Assembly (NCBI GenBank): GCA_937959315.1 | Contig: CALGRC010000072.1 | Span: 1-5,246 of the forward strand | DNA: 5,246 nt | Reading direction: 5' to 3' | From: an uncultured Clostridia bacterium | Lineage (GTDB): Bacteria; Bacillota; Clostridia; UMGS1810 | Shown here: positions 1 through 5,246 of the stretch, piece by piece | Numbering within the stretch: position 1 is the first letter of the stretch | Layout: every line of letters starts with the position of its first letter | Program-made: the position numbers and the translations under genes | The notes under the pieces: model-generated | Seen by the model: the letters and a program-made list of their open reading frames with translations, nothing else | What the model was told of the DNA's origin: nothing | Databases searched by the model: none

Positions 1-3
1 CTT

Positions 4-9
4 TGTCAA
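4..9 (-). promoter_or_regulatory. Second -35 box at the left edge (tandem promoter, truncated)
   Basis: TTGACA on the minus strand lies 62 bp downstream of the first -35 and is preceded by a run of seven A residues (AAAAAAAGTAC). Its -10 box, if present, is beyond base 1, so this is only a probable second promoter. Confidence 0.45.
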
Positions 10-42
10 GTACTTTTTTTCCCTCTCGCTTAGTGCTTATAT

Positions 43-71
43 AGCATACCATATTCTTCACATAGTGTCAA
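43..71 (-). promoter_or_regulatory. Strong outward promoter (core -35/-10)
   Basis: The minus strand reads TTGACA (71-66), a 17-bp spacer, then TATGCT (48-43), with TGG just before the -10 giving an extended -10. With the -10 at -12 to -7, the start falls on a G at position 36, and the initial transcript would begin GCACTAAGCG. It drives whatever lies beyond base 1. The gene it serves is outside the window. Confidence 0.8.
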
Positions 72-73
72 CA

Positions 74-95
74 TATTTTTGAAAAATATTTTTAA
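74..95 (-). promoter_or_regulatory. UP element upstream of the outward promoter
   Basis: In the minus direction, bases 93-77 read AAAAATATTTTTCAAAA. In the promoter's own numbering this places AAA at -57 to -55, WWTW at -54 to -51, TTTT at -50 to -47 and AAAA at -44 to -41. As I remember the E. coli UP consensus (nnAAAWWTWTTTTnnAAAAnnn), this matches every fixed base in the correct register. Such elements bind the alpha subunit of RNA polymerase and are typical of rRNA promoters. AT-rich tracts alone could give partial matches, but the exact register is notable. Confidence 0.6.
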
Positions 96-200
96 AAAAT
101 ACACGTTTTTATATTTTTTTACAAAACCCTATAATCTCCGCTGGGAAAAAATAGCTATATATCATAGAAATACCCATGCATATTAGCCGATTAAACCACT

Positions 201-2126
201 TCAACCTTCACTTTGCAGTTCATCCAATTCCAACTGTAATTTATCCCAAAGTTCATACTGCTTCGCTAGATGTTCTTCGTACGCCTGGATTTGCTGAAAT
301 TTTTCCTGTGCAAGAATAAAATCTGAACCCGCATTGCCCATGTCCTGTTGTAGATGCTCTATTTTTTCCTCCACGGCGGCAATTTCTTCCTCTGCTTGCG
401 TCAGTTTGCGAGAAATACTCTTAATATTTGCCTGCCGGCGCTTATTTTGTTCGTAAGAACCGGCCTTTGCTTCTTTTTTTACCGCAGACAATTTTCCCCT
501 TGGCTCGGCTATTTGCCGTTTAGCCAAATACGCATCGTAATTGCCATCGTATGAAACAATGCCATCAGGCGTAAGCTCAAATATCTTATCAGCCACTTTA
601 TTTAAAAAGTACCGGTCATGCGACACCAGAAGAATTGTCCCTTCAAACGCCATCAGCGCCTCGTCCAGCGCCTCTTTTGACGGCAAATCCAAATGATTGG
701 TCGGTTCATCTAAAAATAAGGTATTTGCCTTTTGCAGCATCAAAACCAAGAATTCCAGCTTTGCCTTCTCGCCGCCGCTCAGAGAACCAACCAATTTAAA
801 AACATCTTCATTGGTAAACAGCAATGCCCCCAGCATGGTCCGCACCTGCGATTCATCCATTCGAGGCACCCGATCCCATATCTCATCCAATACGGTTTTG
901 TTATCATGCAGCGTTTTCTGCTCCTGGTCATAGTATCCAATATCTACATTTCGGCCAAATGTAAAACGCCCGGTATACAATGGATGTATCCCTAGCAACG
1001 TTTTGAGCAACGTCGATTTTCCTATCCCATTCGCACCAATCAACGCAATTTTTTCTCCGCGCAGGATTTGAAAATTGACATGCGAAAACAGCTCGCGTTC
1101 TCCGTCTATACTGCTTACCGATACGCATAAATCCTTGGCTTCCAGCACTTCCTTATACGAAGGATACTCCAATAAAAACTGAAAACGGCAATGCTTCAAA
1201 TCGCCATCTGGCCGTTCGATTTTTTCCATCCGGTCAATAGCCTTCTGACGGCTTTGTGCCATTTTCGTACTAGAAGCACGCACAAGGTTTTTGGCCACAT
1301 ATTCTTCCATCCGTTTGATTTCTTTCTGCTGCAGGTTATAGTCCTTCCACGCATCTTCCCGGTTTTTCCGCTTTTGCTCCACATACCGCGTATAATTTCC
1401 GGAATAGCGCGTCGCATGGGTACGCTCTACCTCATAGATAACCGAAACCAGGGCATCCAGAAAATACCGGTCGTGCGACACCACCAGCACCGCCTTGCGG
1501 TAACTGCGCAAATACCCTTCCAGCCACTGCATGGTCTGAAAATCCAAATGGTTGGTCGGCTCATCCAACAGCAACAAATCCGGCTCTTCCAGCAAAAGCT
1601 TTGCCATTGCCAATTTTGTTTTTTCACCGCCGCTCAATGGGGCAATTGGCATATGCACATCAAAATCTGCAAAGCCCATTCCATTTAAAACACTCATAAT
1701 GCGGGCCCTCAGTTCAAACCCTCCCTGTTTTTCAAACTGTTCGCTTTTACGTGCATAGCTATCCAAAATTTTCTGATGCTCCGGTTCCGGCAACGAAGGG
1801 TCGCCCATCTGCTGCTCTAAGGTGCGCATTTCCTGTTCTAACTGCACCACATCAGCAAATACGCCGATCAGTTCCTGCCAAATGGTATTTTTCTCGTCCA
1901 GCGCACCTGATTGCTTTAAAAAACCTATCTGCGTATCTTTGGATATCACAATATTCCCGCTATCATATGGTATTTCACCGGTCATTATCTTTAACAGCGT
2001 GGTCTTGCCGGCGCCGTTGGCACCAATGAGCCCTACTTTTTCCCCATTGTCCACCTGCAGCGAGATATTTTCCAATATCACATCTATACCGAAGCTCTTT
2101 GTAATATTTTGTAACTGTAATACCAT
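201..2126 (-). CDS. ABC-F family ATPase (YdiF/YheS-like, ribosome-acting)
   Basis: This is a 641-residue cytoplasmic protein with two ATP-binding cassettes and no membrane segment, the hallmark of ABC-F proteins. These bind the ribosomal E site and rescue stalled ribosomes, and some protect against ribosome-targeting antibiotics. Cassette 1 has Walker A GANGAGKT (35-42), signature LSGGE (164-168), Walker B LLLLDEP (184-190) and switch H218. Cassette 2 has GANGIGKS (364-371), LSGGE (449-453), LFLDEP (470-475) and H503. Both catalytic glutamates (E189, E474) are present, so both sites should hydrolyse ATP. An arm-like charged insert lies in cassette 1 at about 93-140. The interdomain linker that contacts P-site tRNA spans about 250-310. 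A charged coiled coil at about 545-640 (QAEEEIAAVEEKIEHLQQDM) forms the C-terminus. Length and layout fit housekeeping YdiF/YheS/Uup-type members better than the shorter resistance proteins (Vga, Lsa, OptrA types), which usually lack this tail. No promoter of its own is evident. The exact subfamily is not resolved. Confidence 0.95.
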   Translation of the reverse strand: MVLQLQNITKSFGIDVILENISLQVDNGEKVGLIGANGAGKTTLLKIMTGEIPYDSGNIVISKDTQIGFLKQSGALDEKNTIWQELIGVFADVVQLEQEMRTLEQQMGDPSLPEPEHQKILDSYARKSEQFEKQGGFELRARIMSVLNGMGFADFDVHMPIAPLSGGEKTKLAMAKLLLEEPDLLLLDEPTNHLDFQTMQWLEGYLRSYRKAVLVVSHDRYFLDALVSVIYEVERTHATRYSGNYTRYVEQKRKNREDAWKDYNLQQKEIKRMEEYVAKNLVRASSTKMAQSRQKAIDRMEKIERPDGDLKHCRFQFLLEYPSYKEVLEAKDLCVSVSSIDGERELFSHVNFQILRGEKIALIGANGIGKSTLLKTLLGIHPLYTGRFTFGRNVDIGYYDQEQKTLHDNKTVLDEIWDRVPRMDESQVRTMLGALLFTNEDVFKLVGSLSGGEKAKLEFLVLMLQKANTLFLDEPTNHLDLPSKEALDEALMAFEGTILLVSHDRYFLNKVADKIFELTPDGIVSYDGNYDAYLAKRQIAEPRGKLSAVKKEAKAGSYEQNKRRQANIKSISRKLTQAEEEIAAVEEKIEHLQQDMGNAGSDFILAQEKFQQIQAYEEHLAKQYELWDKLQLELDELQSEG

Positions 2127-2132
2127 GTCTCT

Positions 2133-2140
2133 TCACCGCC
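2133..2140 (-). promoter_or_regulatory. Ribosome binding site of the ABC-F gene
   Basis: The minus strand reads GGCGGTGA, which matches the Shine-Dalgarno consensus GGAGGTGA at 7 of 8 bases. Nine nucleotides separate GGCGG from the ATG at 2126. The stronger-looking GGAGGAGG further upstream is buried in the terminator stem and is about 25 nt away, too far to serve this start. Confidence 0.65.
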
Positions 2141-2173
2141 AAAACGCCCCTCCTCCAAACAGGAAAAGGGGCG
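2141..2173 (-). terminator. Intrinsic terminator or attenuator between the GH26-like and ABC-F genes
   Basis: On the minus strand CGCCCCTTTTCC (2173-2162), the loop TGTTT (2161-2157) and GGAGGAGGGGCG (2156-2145) form a 12-bp stem with two G-U pairs and no mismatches, followed by TTTT (2144-2141) and then GG. The T tract is short. On the plus strand the two G-U pairs become C-A mismatches, so the structure favours the minus-strand transcript, although TTTTT follows a few bases beyond in the plus direction too. The stem starts only 7 nt after the GH26-like stop codon and ends 14 nt (counting the T tract) before the ABC-F start codon. Confidence 0.82.
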
Positions 2174-2180
2174 GTCGTTT

Positions 2181-3863
2181 TTAATTGCCAAATAAACTCC
2201 ATTTTTTCTTGCCTGTCTGCTCTAAATAAGATTTCATCCCATCGCGAAAAGCTGCGGTTGTCTCATCCGTTTCATCCAAAAAATACGGCCGGGCCAATGT
2301 CTTATAATTTTCCTCCCGCATATCATAATCAGCGCTGCTCCACCAGAGCGCCATCTTGATATTGGGATATTCCTGTATCCGCTGGAACATGTCGGTTATC
2401 CAAGCCGCTTTGTCACCACCAATAGAACTAGACGAAAATTCGGTGATGATAAATGGATAATGTGCGTAATGCTCCATATACCGGTCATATGGTTCCCGGT
2501 AAATTTCGTCAAACGTCCGCCATTTCTCGTGGAATTCCTCATAGTAGGTCCCTGTGTTGTACCCGGTCATACCAATCATATGCACATAGGCATCCCCCGG
2601 AAAGTATGCATACTGCGTATTCCAGTGGCAGGGCGGGCAGTCTTCGGCATTGGGATTAAAAATCCAAATAGCATTATCCACACCTTCCTCTTGGAAGATA
2701 TCATATATCCGCCGCCAGTTTTCCACAAAAATTTCCGGGTCAGAGAGCGCCGCCACCCCAGAATAATTAACCCAATCGCTGTTCATTTCATTATTGAGCC
2801 GAAATAAAAACGGATGCCCAAATTCTTTGGCGCCGCGTGCAAAACTGCGGATAGTCTCATCTTCTAACCCGTCATACACTGCAAAATTGGGGTTTAACCC
2901 AAACAGGTCGTCGTTTGCATGATAGGATATTTGCAAAGTCAGTTCTGTAATTTTACCCCGCTCGTACATCCGCTGCAATGCCTCTGCTGGAAAGTCGGGC
3001 GTCAGATTCACATAATGCAGCGAAAAATCAAACACATGGTCTACTTTTTTCTCAATATCGGCCAGCCACCCATACCGTTTCTCATCGTTATAGGCGCCGT
3101 CTACAAACAACCCCCATTTCACCTGGTTGGTGCCAACAATAGAATCATACAACGCCTGTGTTTCCTCATTCCAGTTTGGCTGAATAAACTGATATTCCGT
3201 TTTAAACTGATTGGCCCCTTTGAATGGGATCTCTTCAAAAGACTGAATCACTTGCTCTATGATTGGCTTGCTCGCCTCATAATCGTGCGACTTGAACATC
3301 ACGCGGAAAAACGCCTGCTTCCCAGTTTGGGAAAGCACATAAAAATAGGAATAGCTGTTTTGCCGTTCTATGAGCTGCTGCGCCGGATGGCGGGTAAGCG
3401 AAATAAGCCGCGCCTGTGCGCCGTTTAAATCAAACGTTTCATTTTGATGGATTTCCAGGTTGTTCATTTCAATGTACCGGTCATTTAAAATGTAATTATT
3501 TAAATAATTTTCTATATACCACATGACATCTTCATATGGCGCCCATTCCCGGGTGACAATGGCCGTCATGTCGTCATTATAAAATTTGATATATTCCGGG
3601 CTGTTGGACAGGTCAAACTTCATATCTGCCGGAAAAGATATAGAATACCCTTTCGGATGATCCAACAGCACCTTATGCCCGTCTGCCGTTTCAATCACTT
3701 CTTCGCCCGGTTCCGTATCTGCAATGGGCAAATCCAGCTTTTGAGCCAGCCGCGTTTTAAAATAGGAAAAACTGCCAAACCGGGCATAAATATACCCTAT
3801 CCCGCTGCCGGCCAAAGCCACACAGACCACAACCGCAATCAAAGCAATCCACCGTTTTTTCAT
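2181..3863 (-). CDS. Membrane-anchored GH26-like glycoside hydrolase (beta-mannanase-like)
   Basis: This 560-residue protein has three parts. A basic start (MKKRW) and a hydrophobic helix at about residues 6-27 look like a signal anchor. There is no lipobox, since C14 is preceded by AVVV, and no clear cleavage site, so the rest should lie outside the membrane. Residues of about 65-212 (GYSISFPADMKF onwards) resemble the compact PsbP/DcrB-like fold often attached to exported Firmicute proteins; this is inference. Residues of about 245-550 look like the GH26 (clan A) barrel. The segment ENWRRIYDIFQEEGVDNAIW followed by IFNPN and the segment YFPGDAYVHMIGMTGYN are family-like. Candidate catalytic acids are E359 in RLNNEMNSDW (acid/base) and E475 in FIITEFSSSS (nucleophile). 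GH26 members cleave beta-mannan or related beta-glycans, but the substrate here is unknown. GGAGG lies 11 nt before the ATG, a slightly long spacing. A consensus promoter precedes the gene and a terminator begins 7 nt after its TAA stop. The fold call is fairly strong and the specificity is weak. Confidence 0.82.
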   Translation of the reverse strand: MKKRWIALIAVVVCVALAGSGIGYIYARFGSFSYFKTRLAQKLDLPIADTEPGEEVIETADGHKVLLDHPKGYSISFPADMKFDLSNSPEYIKFYNDDMTAIVTREWAPYEDVMWYIENYLNNYILNDRYIEMNNLEIHQNETFDLNGAQARLISLTRHPAQQLIERQNSYSYFYVLSQTGKQAFFRVMFKSHDYEASKPIIEQVIQSFEEIPFKGANQFKTEYQFIQPNWNEETQALYDSIVGTNQVKWGLFVDGAYNDEKRYGWLADIEKKVDHVFDFSLHYVNLTPDFPAEALQRMYERGKITELTLQISYHANDDLFGLNPNFAVYDGLEDETIRSFARGAKEFGHPFLFRLNNEMNSDWVNYSGVAALSDPEIFVENWRRIYDIFQEEGVDNAIWIFNPNAEDCPPCHWNTQYAYFPGDAYVHMIGMTGYNTGTYYEEFHEKWRTFDEIYREPYDRYMEHYAHYPFIITEFSSSSIGGDKAAWITDMFQRIQEYPNIKMALWWSSADYDMREENYKTLARPYFLDETDETTAAFRDGMKSYLEQTGKKKWSLFGN

Positions 3864-3917
3864 ATATAGGACAACCTCCGCCAGGAATTTGAGATAACAT
3901 CTAAATTATGCCATAAT

Positions 3918-3946
3918 ATTATATGACAAATACTGCGGAATGTCAA
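3918..3946 (-). promoter_or_regulatory. Exact-consensus sigma-A-type promoter for the GH26-like gene
   Basis: The minus strand reads TTGACA (3946-3941), a 17-bp spacer, then TATAAT (3923-3918): both hexamers and the spacing are perfect consensus. The predicted start is near 3911, giving a leader of about 47 nt before the ATG at 3863. Two small symmetries overlap it: the 10-bp palindrome ATAATATTAT (3913-3922) across the -10, and TGACA/TGTCA with a 12-bp gap from the -35 to just before the -10. Either could be an operator, but both are short enough to be chance in AT-rich DNA. Confidence 0.88.
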
Positions 3947-3976
3947 CCGAAACCCTTTTTGGTGGATTCCCAAACT

Positions 3977-4195
3977 TTATAAACGCATATCCACTACAAG
4001 CCCCGCCATCACGCCAAAGCAAAACACACTTACCCCGGCCGAAGCAAGGAGATTTGCCTTGTCATGAAACTGGTCTGCGCCAAGCAGCAACAGCAATGCC
4101 AGCAATAACAGGAATACTGCAACAACCGCTCCGGTTTTTATAATTTTTCGCGATAACCCACACAAATTTTTCATCCGTTCCCGCCATTTTCCCAT
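3977..4195 (-). CDS. Small two-helix membrane protein, function unknown
   Basis: This is a 72-residue protein I do not recognise. It opens with a basic stretch (MGKWRERMKNLCGLSRKIIK), followed by a very hydrophobic helix at about residues 22-40 (AVVAVFLLLLALLLLLGA). A short polar loop (DQFHDKAN) leads to a second hydrophobic helix at about 48-68 (LLASAGVSVFCFGVMAGLVV), and the protein ends MRL. Two membrane spans with a basic N-terminus predict a hairpin with both ends in the cytoplasm. Start choice rests on GGAGG 8 nt upstream and a promoter in the gap after uvrC. The stop is TAA. The next gene's -35 box begins 30 bp beyond the stop and I see no terminator between, so cotranscription into the GH26-like gene is possible. 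Nothing in the sequence indicates a toxin, holin or transporter family with confidence. The coding call is good and the function is unknown. Confidence 0.78.
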   Translation of the reverse strand: MGKWRERMKNLCGLSRKIIKTGAVVAVFLLLLALLLLLGADQFHDKANLLASAGVSVFCFGVMAGLVVDMRL

Positions 4196-4203
4196 CCTGC
4201 ATC

Positions 4204-4208
4204 CCTCC
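4204..4208 (-). promoter_or_regulatory. Shine-Dalgarno site that fixes the start at 4195
   Basis: GGAGG on the minus strand sits 8 nt before the ATG at 4195-4193. An ATG four codons further in (MKNLCG) has no comparable site at normal spacing. The frame stays open upstream into uvrC, but a start there would precede both the promoter and this site. The 4195 start is therefore preferred. Confidence 0.8.
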
Positions 4209-4221
4209 GCGCTTTCTTTAT

Positions 4222-4250
4222 ATTGTAGCACAGGAAAAGAGGGCAGGCAA
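4222..4250 (-). promoter_or_regulatory. Sigma-A-type extended -10 promoter for the small membrane-protein gene
   Basis: On the minus strand the -35 box is TTGCCT (4250-4245), the spacer is 17 bp, and the -10 box is TACAAT (4227-4222). The -10 is preceded by TG plus one base (TGCTACAAT), an extended -10 arrangement. The predicted transcript start is near 4215, leaving a leader of about 20 nt that carries the GGAGG site. The promoter lies in the 61-bp gap just after the uvrC stop, so the small gene can be transcribed independently of uvrC. This is a sequence match only, with no experimental support. Confidence 0.72.
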
Positions 4251-4256
4251 TGGCAA

Positions 4257-5246
4257 TCACTGGTCCTTCTGGCGGAAATAGCTGTAAATCCGTTCTGCAG
4301 TTCGCCGGTCAACCCCCTTCACAGCAAGCAAATCGTCTACACTGGCATTGCGGATGGCTTTCATAGACTTAAAATAGCGCTGCAGCGCTTTCCGGCGCAC
4401 TTCGCCTACGCCAGAGATATTTTCCAGTTCAGACGCCAAGTTCTTTTTGGTGTGTAACTGCTTATGGTACGTAATAGCACGGCGGTGCATTTCATCTTGA
4501 ATATTCGCAAGCAGCATAAACGCCTCGCTGTTTTTATCAATAGGAATTTCTCCCGCCGGGCTCACCAAACCGCGGGTACGGTGGTGATCATCCTTGACAA
4601 TACCGAATACCGGAATAGACAGGCCCAGCTTGTCCATCACCCCTTTGGCAACATTGACATGCCCTTGCCCCCCGTCTACAAATAAAACATTGGGGAAAAC
4701 CGCAAATTTCGCTTGCGCTTCGTCCAGCTCCCCGGCATCTATGCGCGCCCGCTCATCCAGCCCATGCTGCAGCCGCCTTGTCAGCGCCTCTTGCATGCAG
4801 GCATAATCATCCGCGCCCGCAACATTTTTTATACGGAAATTACGGTAATTTTTAGTCGAGGGCTTGGCGTCAATAAAAGTTACCATGGACGCCACATTGT
4901 TGTCGCCAGAGATATTGGAAATATCATAAGCCTCAATCCGGCTTGGAATTTCCTTCAAGCCCAATAGCTGATAGAGCGACGCCAGCGCCTTGTTTTTAAA
5001 CTTGATATCTCGTAAAACCTTTAACTCCTGTTCGCTCAATTCCTTTTTCGCGTTGGCTTTAATCATATTGATAAGCTGCAGGTTCTCACCAATTTTCGGC
5101 ACCTTTATCTCCACCCTATGCCCGCATAAATTGGACAGCCAATCCCGTATCACAGCGGCATCTTCAATTTCATATTGCAGCATGAGCTCCCGCGGCACAA
5201 AGGACGACTTGGCGTAATACTGCTTTAAAAAATCTGAAAGGACCTC
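4257..5246 (-). CDS. uvrC: UvrC, excinuclease ABC subunit C (C-terminal part, 5' end off the window)
   Basis: UvrC is the nuclease of bacterial nucleotide excision repair. It binds the UvrB-DNA complex in the cytoplasm and cuts on both sides of the lesion. The visible 329 residues are the C-terminal half of a protein usually near 600 residues. The frame stays open to base 5246, and the residues before the GTG at 5198 (VLSDFLKQYYAKSSFVPREL) fit UvrC, so that GTG is internal and not a start. The RNase H-like 5'-incision domain shows its expected acidic and histidine positions: the D of YDISNISG (fragment residue about 108), the D of FVDGGQGH (about 191) and the H of DEMHRRAI (about 254). A tandem helix-hairpin-helix DNA-binding domain follows, with ISGVGEVRRKAL and LLAVKGVDRRTAERI. 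The N-terminal GIY-YIG nuclease and UVR domains lie outside the window. The stop is TGA. The next gene begins 61 bp downstream and has its own promoter. No terminator is visible after uvrC, so readthrough is likely. Identification is secure. Confidence 0.97.
   Translation of the reverse strand, partial: EVLSDFLKQYYAKSSFVPRELMLQYEIEDAAVIRDWLSNLCGHRVEIKVPKIGENLQLINMIKANAKKELSEQELKVLRDIKFKNKALASLYQLLGLKEIPSRIEAYDISNISGDNNVASMVTFIDAKPSTKNYRNFRIKNVAGADDYACMQEALTRRLQHGLDERARIDAGELDEAQAKFAVFPNVLFVDGGQGHVNVAKGVMDKLGLSIPVFGIVKDDHHRTRGLVSPAGEIPIDKNSEAFMLLANIQDEMHRRAITYHKQLHTKKNLASELENISGVGEVRRKALQRYFKSMKAIRNASVDDLLAVKGVDRRTAERIYSYFRQKDQ

Larger units (their letters stand above)
1..200. other. AT-rich intergenic region with outward promoters
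   Basis: No gene is visible here. The half next to the ABC-F stop (about 120-200) has no convincing intrinsic terminator: the best fold, TGGG/CCCA around a long AT-rich loop, is weak. The segment at 72-122 is made almost entirely of A and T tracts, including the inverted repeat ATATTTTT-G-AAAAATAT (73-89). Bases 1-71 carry a strong promoter and a second -35 box, both reading towards base 1. Confidence 0.7.

Noticed and set aside
73..93. Inverted repeat ATATTTTT-G-AAAAATAT as a repeat element or operator
   Set aside because: It is low-complexity A/T sequence, better explained as part of the UP element. No second copy is seen in the window.
120..200. Possible terminator after the ABC-F gene
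   Set aside because: Only short AT-rich or 4-bp stems (TGGG/CCCA, CTAT/ATAG, ATAGCTAT) are present. None forms a GC-rich hairpin directly followed by a T run in the minus direction.
1191..1688. Plus-strand open frame of 165 codons opposite the ABC-F gene
   Set aside because: It lies wholly antisense to strongly conserved ABC-F motifs, its translation has no recognisable domain, and it is best explained as a shadow of the real gene.
2919..3428. Plus-strand open frame of 169 codons opposite the GH26-like gene
   Set aside because: It is antisense to a well-supported coding region and its product resembles no family. Frame openness is a by-product of codon use on the other strand.
3947..3976. 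Hairpin TTTGG/CCAAA after the small membrane-protein gene
   Set aside because: The stem is 5 bp, there is no T tract in the minus direction, and it is too weak to call a terminator.
3977..4312. Longer version of the small membrane protein starting inside uvrC at 4312
   Set aside because: The extension would overlap the uvrC C-terminus, would start upstream of the mapped promoter pattern, and adds a stretch with no membrane-protein character. GGAGG 8 nt before 4195 supports the shorter start.
5196..5198. GTG at 5198 as the start of a short UvrC
   Set aside because: The frame continues upstream with UvrC-like residues to the window edge, so the gene is truncated by the window and is not a short form.

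Overview
The window is a gene-dense, moderate-GC stretch in which every convincing gene lies on the minus strand, so transcription runs from the right edge (5246) to the left edge (1). Strong GGAGG ribosome binding sites, near-consensus sigma-A-type promoters, AT-rich intergenic DNA and protein families common in Firmicutes suggest a Firmicute, probably a member of Clostridia. This is an inference from style and gene content, not a species call. I see no phage, transposon, CRISPR or RNA-gene sequence inside the window.

Right to left: (1) 5246-4257 is the C-terminal half of uvrC, the nucleotide-excision-repair endonuclease subunit, cut by the right edge. (2) 4195-3977 is a 72-residue protein with two predicted membrane helices, read from its own extended -10 promoter placed just past the uvrC stop. 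(3) 3863-2181 is a 560-residue membrane-anchored extracytoplasmic protein with a C-terminal catalytic domain resembling glycoside hydrolase family 26 (beta-mannanase-like). It is driven by an exact-consensus promoter, TTGACA-17-TATAAT. (4) A 12-bp hairpin terminator fills the 54-bp gap before (5) 2126-201, a 641-residue ABC-F ATPase of the ribosome-acting type with a C-terminal coiled coil. (6) 200-1 is AT-rich and non-coding. It holds a very strong-looking promoter with a full UP element, followed by a second -35 box at the extreme edge. Both point out of the window, perhaps towards an rRNA/tRNA operon or another highly expressed unit.

The genes do not form one obvious pathway: DNA repair, a small membrane protein, surface polysaccharide hydrolysis and ribosome-associated ATPase function sit side by side, with separate promoters for most of them. 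The parts most worth a second look are the architecture and divergent active site of the GH26-like protein, the terminator directly abutting its stop codon and preceding an ABC-F gene with no recognisable promoter of its own, and the promoter array at the left edge. I did not find convincing evidence of a wholly new multi-gene system.
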